NCBI RefSeq assembly: GCF_945859705.1
Contig: NC_079134.1
Span: 63,776,437-63,840,436, forward strand
From: Episyrphus balteatus
Lineage: Eukaryota; Arthropoda; Insecta; Diptera; Syrphidae
Length of the DNA stretch: 64,000 nucleotides
Reading direction: 5' to 3'
The translations under genes and the position numbers were made by a program. The notes beneath the pieces are model-generated. The model ran no database searches. It was not told the DNA's origin and worked only from the letters and a program-made list of their open reading frames with translations. Shown in pieces: positions 22,123 to 34,315 of the stretch (positions within the stretch are counted from its first letter, which is position 1; every line of letters starts with the position of its first letter).

Positions 22123-24681
22123 CATGGGCGTAGCTAGAGATTTCATCTAGGGTGGGCCAGATGTTATCATCGACCTGAAGCCATAACCATGAGTGTGCAA
22201 TTTTTTTTTACTAGGTCTATATAAGGCAAGTACAAGTAGGTATTGGTTTCGTGTCGAGGTGTTAATCAAAACCAACATTACGATGGTGGGTAATTAAGAA
22301 AAAGTGGATCTAGGAATTCTGTCCGTGCGTCTGTACGTCCATCTGTACACATTTCCACAGCCATAAACCAGTGGACTGATTTTCTTCAAATTTGGTACAG
22401 ATGATTTTTATAGAATTCTGAAAGTTGTTTTTTTTTTGTTCTTTTTCTACCTTAATTACCCCCATACAAATTCTTCAAGTTATACCAAATAACTTGAACT
22501 TGAAACGGCTCTAACGATTTCGATTAAACTTTGCAGGCGTAAAACTGCATTTTTAGTTTTTCTCAAAAAAGTCTAATAACAAAAAAAATTATTTAACAAA
22601 ACTTTGCCCTGAATGTCGGCTCTTCCCCAACATCAACAAAATTTCTTTGAAATTTAAATCTGTAAACTAACATAAGTGTTAGTTTACAGCAACTACGTGA
22701 CACAGTCGTGCATTTTATTTAATTTTCGCCTTTAATTGGCAAATAATTTGCCACTCTCTGTTGTTTTTAATAACTTAAAATTTGCCAAAAGTTTATTTTT
22801 AATAATATATTCGATCAGTAAATGCGTTTTTTAAAATAATAGTGGGGTATTTCATTTTTTTTTTGAAAAATGTGTGCTTTTTGCTCAATGGTATCGTATG
22901 TTAATATCTTTCAATATAAAAAGTTACTGGTTTTTCTTTTTATATTGTGTAGTGTAATATGGTATTCCGTTTTTTAAAAGCTTGAAATATCGAAATGCAA
23001 TTGGATGGAGTTACATCAATTTTATTTTGAGCTACACAAAAGTTGAATTCAGTCGCAATTTATGACAGCGATTGGCTTTAAAAACTAACCTTACCAAGTT
23101 TTCAATTTTACTTGCTTTATTTTTTTGTTTAAGGTGCTCTTGAAACTTAAGCCAGAAGTGTATGTACATATGTACATATAAAAATAAAAATTTGTAAATA
23201 AAAGTTGTTGTATGCGGGTGACTATGTGACTCTAAAGCCATATGTTAAATATTTAGCAGAGGATACATTTTTGACATTTGAATGTATGGTGAATAAAACA
23301 TTATCTTTGGCTCAATTTAGCTGTGTGAATTTGGATACATTTTTAAAGTAGATAAATATTTTTTTTCTGCAAATCGAAAGAAATAATGATTTAAAAAAAA
23401 AAAGTATAAATATTAACAATTTACAAACTTCCAACACGCGTTGTCATGTGAATTTTATTTTTGTGTTGCCATTAATGGGTAACTAACAATTTTTTTCATC
23501 ATCAATAAAATGAAATATATTGAAAAATATAAATTTTTCCTAATATACACTCATAATTTTGTACTACTTTTTCAATTTTCTTTCTTTATTTTCAGTTTTT
23601 GATTAGTTATTGAAAAAAATACTCCAAAAATTCTGCAAAAAATTTATTCTCTGAAAATAAAAATTAAACTTGCTCCTAGAGCAGGATAAATTTTTGACAC
23701 CTCAAAAGTATCAAAAATATATTCTCGGCTTAGTATTTAACCCGATTCACACACGGTCTAAGGCCGTGTGTGAATTGCGTTAAATAGTTAACACCGTGTA
23801 AAATTTTTGACACTATTGAGGTTAATAAAAAAAATTTCAGCTGTATGGATTATTGTTTAGAATTTTGTCTGCCTTTTTTCTGCCATGATACTCCTTTTAA
23901 ATAAAAAAAAAAAAAAGCATCAGCAAAAAAAAAATTTAACTCAAATTTAACCCAATAAATTTTTAACAGCTGAAAATTTTTTATTAACCTCAATAGTGTC
24001 AAAAATTGTACATACTGTTTACTATTTAACGCATTTCACACACGGCCTAAATTGAAAAAGCTAATTATTGAATCCGACCTTTTTAGACTGCTCATATAAA
24101 CGGGGTATTTATACATATCGCTGACTAAGAAAAATATACATAAACACAAGGCTGGTTCAAAAAAATCGATTTTTTTTTTTTGATTTTATACTCCGATAGA
24201 TTGCCAGACATCTCTAGAATATACTCACCAAATATGAAACCTTTGTATTAATGGAAAGGTCATTCGCTTTGCCATTTTCCATTTTTTATATTATCCTTCT
24301 ACTAAAAAAAATCATGTTTTTATAAATCGGCTTTTTAGCAGGTTTCTTTACATATTCTTGTATGAAATTGAACGCTCTACAAAAAAGGCCTTCTACACCA
24401 TTTTCGTTTATCTAACCCTTTAAAAGATATTTGACGTCCAAAAATCTTAATTTTGTAAAAAATTAAATTTAATTGAAAAATTAATTTTAATTTAAAAATT
24501 AATTAAATTATTAAACATACATAGAGCCTTATAATTCTCAGCAAGCGATATTAAAAAAAAATGTTAGTGGGAGCTAATACCAGACTAAAGGTTCCGTAGA
24601 ACTGTCGGTTTTTCTAGGGTGGGCCATTGATTTTCTAGGGTGGGCTTGGCCCACCCAGGACCCCCCCTTCCTACGCGCATG
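22123..24681. mobile_element. Non-autonomous DNA transposon A (8-bp target duplication)
   Basis: It begins CATGGGCGTAGCTAGAG and ends CTACGCGCATG, giving short imperfect terminal inverted repeats, flanked by GAGTGATA (22115-22122 and 24682-24689). Uninterrupted units contain a single GAGTGATA at this place, which confirms the boundaries. Subterminal CTAGGGTGGGC(C/T) motifs lie at both ends. No transposase frame. The 8-bp duplication suits the hAT or P superfamilies; I cannot decide between them. It is a shorter relative of element B. Confidence 0.82.
23745..24052. repeat. Inverted-repeat module nested in element A
   Basis: Two ~90-bp arms face each other: GAATTGCGTTAAATAGTTAA and GACACTATTGAGGTTAA near 23774-23826 return inverted near 23988-24045. 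A second small palindrome (CACACGGTCTAAGGCCGTGTG) sits at its left edge. It looks like a MITE absorbed into the family; element B has the counterpart at about 25560-25870. Confidence 0.55.
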
Positions 24682-25086
24682 GAGTGATAATATCAAAAAT
24701 GGATGATGTACTAAAAGCCGTAAATGAAAACAAAAAAGCATTAAATGAAATAAAAGATGTGTTAAAAGTGGTGAAGGACAATAGAGAGGCATTAAAAAAA
24801 CAAGAAGAAGAAATAAAAGAACTAATGAGTTGTATGAAATTAATAAGAGGAAAAGAGTCAAACAGTGAAACAAAAAAAGTAAATGAACCGAAATCATATG
24901 CGGATATAATTGCAACAAAAAATGTAAACCCGATTATGGTGAAGCCTAATAATAGTCAAAATTGTGAAAAAACAAAAGAAGATTTAAAAGAAAAAATTAA
25001 TCCAGCTGATCTGGCTATACAAATAAGTGGTATTTCTAAAAGTAAAGATGGAACAGTGTTTATTAGATGTGAAGATGAAGAATCTA

Positions 25087-28000
25087 CATGCGCGTAGGAA
25101 GGGGGGGTCCTGGGTGGGCCAGGCCCACCCTAGAAAATCAATGGCCCACCTTAGAAAAACCGACAGTTCTACGGAACTTTTAGTCTGGTATTAGCTCCCA
25201 CTAACATTTTTTTTAATATCGCTTGCTGAGAATTATAGGGCTGTATGTATGTTTAATAATTTAATTAATTTTTTAATTAAATTTAATTTTTTACAAAATT
25301 AAGATTTTTGGACGTCAAATATCTTTTAAACGGTTAGATAAACGAAAGTGGTAGGCCTTATTTGTAGAGCGTTCAATTTCCTACAAGAATATGTAAAGAA
25401 ACCAGCTAAAAAGCCGATTTATAAAAACATGATTTTTTTAGTAGAAGGATAATATAAAAAATGAAAAATTGCGAAGTGAAGGACCTTTCCATTAATACAA
25501 AGATTTCATATTTGGTGAGTATATTCTAGAGATGTCTGGCAATCTATCGGAGTATAAAATCTGAATTGCGTTAAATAGTTGACAGCATGTAAAATTTTTG
25601 ACACTATTGAGGTTACTTCAGCTGTTAAAAATTTTATTGGGCTCTGGCACCTGGTTAAATTTGAGTTAAATTTTTTTTGCAGATGCTTTTGTTTTGTTTT
25701 TTTTTTTTATTAAAAAGGAGTATCATGGCAGAAAAAAGGCAGACAAAATTCTAAACAATAATCCATACAGCTGAAATTTTTTTTCTTAACCTCAATAGTG
25801 TCAAAATTTTACACGGTGTTAACTATTTAACGCAATTCACACACGGCCTTAGACCGTGTGTGAATCGGGTTAAATACTAAGCCTAGAATATATTTTTGAC
25901 ACTTTTGAGGTGAAAGGATAATTTCAGTTGTCAAAAATTTATCCTGCTCTAGGAGCCGGTTAAATTTTTATTTTCAGAGAATAAATTTTTTGCAGAATTT
26001 TCTGTGTATTTTTTTCAATAACTAATCAAAAACTGAAAATAAAGAAAGAAAATTGAAAAAAGTAGTACAACATTATGAGTGATTATTATTAGGAAAAATT
26101 TATATTTTTCAATATATTTCATTTTATTGATGATGAAAAAATTTGTTAGCTACCCATTACTGGCAACACAAAAATAAAATTCACATGACAACGCGTGTTG
26201 GAAGTTTGTAAATTGTTAATATTTTTACTTTTTTTTTTAAATCATTAATTCTTTCGATTTGCAGAAAAATAAATTGCACGACTGGGGTCGCACGTACTTG
26301 CTCTTATGCTTAAAGTAACTATAATGTTAAAGCTTTTTATTCAAGAAATTTAAAATTTGATATTTTGAAGAAATTTCATAAGTAGTATAAAAAAATTAAA
26401 TCTGTTTTTATAATTAATTAAACTCCGTTGTAAATTATCTTAAAAAAAAAAAACAAATATGCCATTTTATTTCTTGTATAAAAAGGTATTTTTAGAAAAA
26501 AATTTTCGAAAATTGTAGGAGCCGTTTTTTAAAAAAATAATTTTTTATGTATAAAAATTTTTTAACATTTTTCAAAAAAAAAGTTGGTATGCCATTTTGA
26601 AGAAATAATTAATTTACACATAAAAACTAAATTTCAAAATTTTTCATTGATTCGTTTTCAAAAAATTGATTTTTCAAAAAAAAATTTTGAAATATTTTTT
26701 AAAAATCCAAAAATGAGATTTTTGAAAATTTTCTAAATTTTTAATATTATCTTTACTTACACACGTTTGTATAAAAATTTTCATTTAAATCGGGTTAATG
26801 TTGTACGAGATATTCAGAAACGAAAAAACCGTTCTATGACAGGTACCGTTAATAACGGTACAAAAAATATTTTTTTTATTTAAAAAGTTGGCTCTTATGT
26901 GTAGTACTACACACAAAAATTTTAATCAAAATCGTTAGAGCCGTTTTTGAAAAAAATTAACTTTTCTATTTCCATTATATGGTAGGTACCGTTAGTTTTG
27001 GTCATAAAAAAAAATTTCAATTTCCCCTCTAGGGAATCACCAAAAACTGCTAACTACCAAGTTTGAAGAAAATCACTTCACTCGTTTAGGCTCCAGCTCC
27101 AGATAGAGACAGACAGACAGACAGAATTGCCGGACCCACTTTTTTGGCATTCTCCATCATCGTAATGTCATGGAAAATTGTTATCTCGAGTTCGATTTTT
27201 TTTACGAATCCTAAACTTGCCCTATAGTACCTATATCGCAAGTAAAAATATTTATCTACGTTAAAAATGTATCCAAATTCACACAGATAAATTAAGCCAA
27301 AGATAATTTTTTATTCACCAGACATTCAAATGTCAAAAATGTATCCTCTGCAAAATATTTAACATACGGCCCTAGAGTCACATAGTCACCCGCATACAAC
27401 AACTTTTATTTAAATTTTTTTATTTTTATATGTACCTACACTTCTGGCTTAAGTTTCAAGAGAACCTTAAACAAAAAAAATAAAGCAAATAAAATTGAAA
27501 ACTTGGTAGGGTCAGTTTTTAAATCCAATCGCTGTCATAAATTGCGACTGAATTCAACTTTTGTGTCCCTCAAAATAAAAGTGATGTAACTCCATCCAAT
27601 TGCATTTCCATATAACAAGCTTTTAAAAAATGGAATACCATATTACACTATAAAGTATAAAAAGAAAAACCAGTACCTAGCTATCAAAAATATATTGCGT
27701 ATTTGGAGTTGATTTCTTTTTATATTAAAAGATATTAACAAAATACGATACCATTGAGCAAAAAACACACATTTTTCAAAAAAAATGAGTTACACCAATA
27801 TTATTTAAAACAACACATTTACCGATCGAATATATTATTAAAAATAAACTTTTGGCAAATTTTAAGTTATTAAAAACGACAGAGAGTGGCGAATTATTTG
27901 CCAATTAAAGGAGCAAAGTAAATAAAATGCACGACTGTGTCACGTAGTTGCTGTAAACTAACACTTATGTTAGTTTACAGATTTTAAGGGCTTCCTTTAT

Positions 28001-28509
28001 ATACATTTCAAAGAAATTTTGTTGATGTTGGGGAAGAGCGGACATTCAGGGCAAAGTTTTGTTAAATAATTTTTTTTGTTATTAGACTTTTTTGAGAAAA
28101 ACTAAAAATGCAGTTTTACGCCTGCAAAGTTTAATCAAAATCGTTAGAGCCGTCTTCCAGTTATTTGGTATAACTTGAAGAATTTGTATGGGGGTACACT
28201 TTCTAATTAAGGTAGAAAAAGAACAAAAAAAAAACAACTTTCAGAATTCTATAAAAATCATCTGTACCAAATTTGAAGAAAATCAGTCCACTGGTTTATG
28301 GCTATGGAAATGTGTACAGATGGACGGAAATGTGTACACGGACAGAATTCCTAGTTGGTTTTGATTAACACCTCAAATTTTTTTTCGACACGAAACCAAT
28401 ACTTGCCTTATATAGACCTAGTAAAAAAAAATTGCGCACTCGTGGTTATGGCTTCAGGTCGATGATAACATATGGCCCACCCTAGATAAAATCTCTAGCT
28501 ACGCCCATG
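25087..28509. mobile_element. Non-autonomous DNA transposon B (8-bp target duplication), inverse orientation to A
   Basis: It begins CATGCGCGTAGGAAGG and ends CTAGCTACGCCCATG, flanked by AGAATCTA (25079-25086 and 28510-28517). Its reverse complement aligns with element A over most of its length. It is 3,423 bp against 2,559, mostly because of an extra ~970 bp at about 26270-27238. No transposase frame. Same family as A but an independent insertion in the opposite direction ~400 bp away. Confidence 0.82.
26270..27238. repeat. Extra internal segment of element B
   Basis: Absent from A, where the flanking sequences are directly joined near 23350-23370. It contains GCACGACTGGGGTCGCACG near 26276 and a (CAGA)n tract at about 27109-27124. 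A diverged relative of its start occurs in B itself near 27928 (GCACGACTGTGTCACGTAG), suggesting insertion of, or recombination with, a related repeat. AAAAATA lies at both edges as a possible short duplication. Confidence 0.5.
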
Positions 28510-28826
28510 AGAATCTACAAGAAAAATGGAAAGTGAAGTTAAAGAAAAATTAGGTGAACATTATAAAGTAAATGTGCCGTCTTTGCAAGATCCAAAAATT
28601 GTTATTATAGGGGTAGATAAAAATATTTATGAAAATAATCTTATCGAAATTATAGACAAAACAAAATAGAATTGATGGAAATTTAAAAATTATCAAAACT
28701 TATAATAATTATACAGTTCCAAATAACAGAAACTCATATTGGAACAAAAGTGAATAATAAAGAAATAACTTTAAATGCATACCATATAATCAGATGTGAA
28801 ACGACATCACCACACACAGGTGGGCC

Positions 28827-31272
28827 TATGTGAAGCTAGCTCCCCCAAATGCTAATTTTTTTTCAAACCTGTCTGGTTCGATTGCTCAAGGTTAGTTTTA
28901 AAATTATAACGGAATTATTTTTTTTCACCTCAAAAACCACAAAAAATAACTTTTTTCTATTCACTGTAAAAATTGTTGGTTTTGCACTGTGGTTCGATTG
29001 CCCAACGTTAGCCCAGGATAGCCCAACTTTTTTTTCTTGATTGCACTATTTTTTCAAAAGATACAACAAAAAACTTTTTTCCATATCAGAAACCGAAAAA
29101 ATTTTAATTTTTTTTTCCTGTGAAAAAATCGTTAGCTTAAAAAAGTGGTTTGTTTGCCCAAGGTTAGCTCAGGATAGCCCAACTTTTATTTTTGCTATAC
29201 TACGCTTAGTTTAAAAATTATAGAAGAATTAGTTTTTATTCACCACACCAAAAAAAAAAAAGTAGGTTTACACCTCAGTGACCCTTCTTTAATTTATAAT
29301 TAAGAACAATTAAATCAACTGGTGTTTGCATTGCGCCTCAAATGTTTTTAATTTGAATTAACATTTTTACTTGATTGAATGTAGTCCATTTAACATTCCT
29401 GTTAAGAAGCTTAAGTTGACATTTAACATTTAAAACCACAACCTAAAAATAATTTTTCAAGTCTCAAAATCAATTATTTCTTTATTTGCCATATGAGTAC
29501 CTAGAAAAGCTACATGCATAGTAAAATATATCCAAACGTATTTCAAAAGTAACAACAAATATGAAATGGTGTGAAGTGATTTCTTTTTCAGAACACGAAA
29601 AAACACTTTTTTCAAAGTACCAACTTCTTAAAAATCAAAATTTGTTTTTTCAGTGTAAAATGCATCCTTTTTTCATTTTTTCTCAATTAACCATTCTAAT
29701 TCCAACTAATTACATCACTTTTTTTCGTTAGCCCACCCTTAGTTTAAAAGTTATAACAAAAAACTTTTTTTAAAGTACCTACCAACTTCTTAAAAATCAA
29801 AATTTGTTTTTTTCAGTGTAAAATTAATCCTTTTTTCATTTTTTCTGAACTAACCATTCTAATTCCAACAAATAACCTCACTTTTTTTCGTTAGGCCATC
29901 CTTAGTTTTAAAGTTATAACAAAAAACTTTTTTCAAAGTGTCAACTTCTTAAAAATCAAAATTTGTTTTTTTCAGTATAAAATTAATCCTTTTTTCATTT
30001 TTAATCAATTAACCATTCTAATTCCAACAAATAACATCACCTTTTTTCGTTAGCCCACCCTTAGTTTAAAAGTTATAACAAAAAACTTTTTTCAAAGTAC
30101 CTACCAACTTCTTAACCCTTTCGGACCCAGCGTTACTCTCATGTAACATATTTTTAAAAATTCGTAAAAAATATTCCATTAAATATTTTTTTAGGTTTCG
30201 ATGGCTCAATTGAAAGATAATGATGCCTAGTTACTGGATTATTAAAAAAATTTAGTCAAATATCATACCTTTAATTTCTTTTTATCGAAAAAATAATTGA
30301 ATTTCACATTTTTTCTTTTTTTTTTTGCAAAAAAAAATTTTTTTATATATGGTCATAATTTTGAAAAAAAGATATAAAAAAAGTTAATCCAGAAAGTGTT
30401 TTGCTTTTTGGCTTAGAAGAAGTAGCATATATTATTGTTCCATAAAAAATTATTTTCTCAGTTGTCCGACTTTTTTTGGTGGTCATAGGCAGTGCATGTT
30501 ACTTACATGCAACATGAGAGTAAAACATTAGTTTTGCTATTTATTATTTTGGAAAATAACTTTTTGCTATTCATATTTCTTAGTTGTGATGTTTTTGATA
30601 CGATAATACTGAAAAAGCATTTTTTTATATTGATTTTCATAGCTTGGGTTCGAAAGGGTTAAAAATCAAAATTTGTTTTTTCCAGTGTAAAATGTATCCT
30701 TTTTCATTTTTTGAAGCACAAAATTTTTATTGTGTTTTTATGTTTTTAATTTTTCTTTATTGTCAAAAATGTTCCAAAGATAATACCTGCTCATTAAAAG
30801 ATCAAAAAAACTGCCTTTTCGATCTTATTTGACAGTTTTGACACATTTTTCGAAAATTTGTTTTTTTTTGAAAATCTTGACTTCATTTAGAAAAGTGAAA
30901 AAAGTTGTATGGCGGTCGAGAAAACGCGAGATATGTTAATAGCTAATCTTAATGACAAAACTCCACAATACATTAATTAATTAATTTCAGACCGGAAAAA
31001 TGTGGAAAAATTAACTTTACCTCTATTGAAAAACAAAGATATTTTTTTTTGCACTTCCTAGCCTTCTTACAGAATTAATTTTTTTTTAAATAGTTGCAAT
31101 GGTAATTAATAAATAAAAATTATAATACTTTACCTCCAAATGTAGATTAACAATAAAAAAAAACAATTACAACAATAAAACTACCACAGCGTTTTTAATC
31201 TTCAAACAAACTCAAGCGAAAAATAGAATACTTTGTATTATCTCCATCCAACTGTTGACAAGAACCAACTTT
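28827..31272. repeat. Unit 2 arm and leader
   Basis: Arm terminus TATGTGAAGCTAGCTCCCCC, then subrepeats marked by AGTTATAAC near 29748, 29911 and 30069. A TTAA-flanked MITE (30116-30658) interrupts the fourth subrepeat. The leader begins at about 30713. Lacks the ~115-bp pre-LINE stretch, like units 1 and 3. Confidence 0.7.
30116..30658. mobile_element. piggyBac-like MITE, copy 1
   Basis: 543 bp beginning CCCTTTCGGACCCAGCG and ending GGGTTCGAAAGGG, an inverted pair, flanked by TTAA on both sides (30112-30115 and 30659-30662). The empty site CTTCTTAAAAATC exists in other subrepeats. TTAA targets and CCC...GGG ends are piggyBac features. No coding capacity. A subterminal pair (TTACTCTCATGTAACA and TGCAACATGAGAGTAA) extends the symmetry. 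Confidence 0.8.
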
Positions 31273-32129
31273 CAAGCTAAACTTTTTTTTTCTATTTTGT
31301 CCAGTCAGATTGGCGAATTACCACACTGTGCTCCGGTGCGAACTCGCTGTTGGTTTCTATATGAAAATAATATTCTTAAGCACAAGAATGTTATGTTTAT
31401 TTGTGATGATTGCAAAGAATATTTAAGAGTGATAATATCAAAAATGGATGATGTACTAAAAGCCGTAAATGAAAACAAAAAAGCATTAAATGAAATAGAA
31501 GATGTGTTAAAAGTGGTGAAAGACAATAGAGAGGCATTAAAAAAACAAGAAGAAGAAATAAAAGGACTAATGAGTTGTATGAAATTAATAAGAGGAAAAG
31601 AGTCAAATAGTGAAACAAAAAAAGTAAACGAACCGAAATCATATGCGGATATAATTGCAAATTAATCCAGCTGATCTGGCTATACAAATAAGTGGTATTT
31701 CTAAAAGTAAAGATGGAACAGTGTTTATTAGATGTGAAGATGAAGAATCTACAAGAAAAATGGAAAGTGAAGTTAAAGAAAAATTAGGTGAACATTATAA
31801 AGTAAATGTGCCGTCTTTGCAAGATCCAAAAATTGTTATTATAGGGGTACCTAGATAAAAATATTTATGAAAATAATCTTATCGAAATTATAGACAAAAC
31901 AAAATAGAATTGATGGAAATTTAAAAATTATCAAAACTTATAATAATTATACAGTTCCAAATAAGTATAACGCTATAGTGGAAATTGAAATGACTTTATG
32001 TATATTGGTTTTTGATCATATATATTTAACTTTTGATAATTTATAATTGGGCTTGATGATCGATATGAAAAAATGCAATCAATTAAAAAACTAATTCATT
32101 CTTTTTCCCAACGTTTCTCCGGTTTTTTC

Positions 32130-32158
32130 CGGCTTCATCAGGGGGCTTGGATTTATTA
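32130..32158 (-). ncRNA. Hammerhead-ribozyme-like core, minus-strand Penelope copy
   Basis: On the minus strand CTGATGA (32135-32141) is followed by a stem CCGG/CCGG with an A-rich loop and then GAAAC at about 32113-32117: the conserved hammerhead boxes in the right order and spacing. Penelope-like elements are known to encode hammerhead motifs in their terminal repeats. The strands for stems I and III were not resolved, so activity is unproven. Confidence 0.4.
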
Positions 32159-32395
32159 GTTCTTAAAGAAACAATTAACAATGAAATGTTTGATGAATGA
32201 AAAACTAATAATAATTTGTACATTTAAATAATTTAAACAATTTGATTACTATTGCACTTACTTTTGTTGTTAATAAATTACATTGAAGAACAATTTATAT
32301 AAAATAAAATTAAAAATAAACTTTTAAAACTTTACAGAAAATAAAACACTTCTTAATGGCAAATGCAAACTTAAAGAATATAAATTAAGATTTGG

Positions 32396-34315
32396 TTATG
32401 ATATGGCAACACTGTAGACAGCGCTTATGTCATCAATGTCCTCTTTGTGGTTCATCGTTACACTCATTTTTTGTTGGATACGAAGACTTTCTAGGGTGAA
32501 CCTTGTGTTCATTCTTCTCTCTCTATCTAATATTTTGACGTTTTCAAAATCTGCATTGTGTTGATGATCTAGCATATGTTGTGAGATTGCTGTAGCTGTC
32601 TTCTTTTTCCTTATGTCAGCTTCATGTTCTGACAATCTCACTCCCAATGCGCGTTTTGTTGTTCCAATATATATTTGTTGACAAGTTTCATTAGAATTTC
32701 CTTTGCATGGGATTTCATACACGACGTCATGTTGCTCGGATATTTTGATGGGTGGTTTGGTATTAGTGAATATTGTGTGTAATGTGGAGTTAGGTTTGTG
32801 TGCGAATATTGTTTTCTCTCGATCAATTTCTATTGTTTGGTTGAGGGAGAGGTTATCAGTAAGGAGTGGGATGAATGTGAGGGAGAAGTATTTAGGGTTG
32901 CCAGGTTTACTTTTTGTGATATTGTTTTTATTGTTTTTATTTTGTTTTTGATGTAGTTTGTTGTCGATGAGATCGGTTATAATTTTGTTTGGAAAGTTGT
33001 TCATTTCCAGAATTTCTCTTATTATTTTTATGTTTTCATTATGAAAATTCGTGTCGTTGATGTCGATGACTTTATCTATAAGATTTTTTGCTGTGTTAAC
33101 TTTATATTTCATTGGTTGTGTAGACATAAAATTTATTATTCTACCCGATGACATGGGTTTGGTGTACCAATCAAAAATTATTCTGTTGTTTTGACGGATT
33201 AGTTTCACATCTAGGAATGGAATCATATTTTCATTTTCCATTTCAAGCGTGAAATTTAACTTGGTGTGGTACTCATTCAGTGTTTTGAGTATGATGTTCG
33301 TTTCTGAGTTTTTGACGACTGCAATTATATCATCTACGTACTTAGCTATGAACTTTATTTTTGTATTGCATTTTAGTAATTTGTTTATTGAATCGTTTAA
33401 TAAATGGTCCAGTACGATATCTGCGATGGTTGGAGAAAGTGGGTTGCCCATAGGCATACCAAATATCTGATTATAAAACGTATTTTCGTATCTGAAATAA
33501 TTATTGTCTGTTAAACAAAACTGTAGTATTTTTAAAAAATCTTTTTTTGGTATTTTGGTGTGTTCTTTCAGAATTTCCCATTTTTGCATTATGATTTTAA
33601 TGGCTGTGTACGTAGGTATGTTGGTAAAAAGTGACACTACGTCAAAAGAAACTAGTATTTCATCTTCTTCTAATGATATCTCTTTCATTTTGTCTTTAAG
33701 TTGAAAAGAGTTTTTTATGTTTAATTCTTCCGAGATTATATTTTTGAGTATTTTGCCGATATATTTTGATAATCCATAACAGGGAACATTAGTGGAAGCT
33801 GCTATTGGGCGAAGAGGTAAATTAGGTTTATGAATCTTAGGAAGACCATATAACACTGGTGCTGATGGTGCAGAGCATGATAGTTTTATCTTTTCGCTTA
33901 AGTTAATGTATTGTTGTTTATATAGATCATTGACTAATTTTTGATTCATAGTCTGAAGTTTTGATGTGGGATCTGTTCTTATTGTTTTATATGTTTTTTT
34001 ATCATCAAGTAATTGGTTCATTTTTTGGTTGTAATCATCTCTATACATAACGACTGTTTTGTTACCTTTGTCTGAATTGGTAATTACTATTTCTTTTTTA
34101 TGTTTTTTAAAAATGTCTTTAGTGTTTTCAAAAGTTTTTAGAATCAATTTTTCTTTTGGGGTATTTTGGATTTTTCTTTTAAAAGTTGTAATTTTGTTTG
34201 AAAATTTAGATCTGGCAATCTCTTTTTGTTTTGTGTCTTCTATTGTTTGTATGTATTGTTCTAATTCTGCTATTACATGTATAGCGGAGAAATTAGCTTT
34301 GGTAATTGGGAGAGC
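32396..34315 (-). CDS. Penelope-like RT/GIY-YIG endonuclease, N-terminus missing
   Basis: The minus-strand frame is open from the dimer junction at 34315 to a stop at 32396 (about 640 codons); no natural start remains. Numbering from 34147: YGLPKIHK at 100-107, motif A SFDVVSLFTNIP with D169, GMPMGNPLSP at 230-239, catalytic YVDD at 270-273. C-terminal GIY-YIG nuclease: YEIPC at 477-481, YIG at 493-495, R504, H508 and E553. This RT plus GIY-YIG pairing is diagnostic of Penelope-like elements, which are phylogenetically nearer telomerase than LINEs. The frame is intact apart from the missing N-terminus. Confidence 0.88.
   Translation of the reverse strand, partial: ALPITKANFSAIHVIAELEQYIQTIEDTKQKEIARSKFSNKITTFKRKIQNTPKEKLILKTFENTKDIFKKHKKEIVITNSDKGNKTVVMYRDDYNQKMNQLLDDKKTYKTIRTDPTSKLQTMNQKLVNDLYKQQYINLSEKIKLSCSAPSAPVLYGLPKIHKPNLPLRPIAASTNVPCYGLSKYIGKILKNIISEELNIKNSFQLKDKMKEISLEEDEILVSFDVVSLFTNIPTYTAIKIIMQKWEILKEHTKIPKKDFLKILQFCLTDNNYFRYENTFYNQIFGMPMGNPLSPTIADIVLDHLLNDSINKLLKCNTKIKFIAKYVDDIIAVVKNSETNIILKTLNEYHTKLNFTLEMENENMIPFLDVKLIRQNNRIIFDWYTKPMSSGRIINFMSTQPMKYKVNTAKNLIDKVIDINDTNFHNENIKIIREILEMNNFPNKIITDLIDNKLHQKQNKNNKNNITKSKPGNPKYFSLTFIPLLTDNLSLNQTIEIDREKTIFAHKPNSTLHTIFTNTKPPIKISEQHDVVYEIPCKGNSNETCQQIYIGTTKRALGVRLSEHEADIRKKKTATAISQHMLDHQHNADFENVKILDRERRMNTRFTLESLRIQQKMSVTMNHKEDIDDISAVYSVAIS

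Larger units (their letters stand above)
21973..28826 (+). pseudogene. Unit 1 LINE fragment, split by two DNA elements and internally deleted
   Basis: The same ORF1 piece as unit 0 in three parts: 21973-22122 (PHD-like part), 24682-25086 (coiled coil to FIRCEDEEST) and 28510-28826. The gaps are two transposons with 8-bp duplications. In the last part sequence jumps from about 28728 (GTTCCAAATA) straight to ACAGAAACTCATATTGG, deleting the CCHC region and the endonuclease start. It cannot encode a protein. Confidence 0.75.

Noticed and set aside
22900..24560. Possible transposase gene inside element A
   Set aside because: Only short frames without DDE/RNase-H or zinc-finger motifs; the element is non-autonomous.
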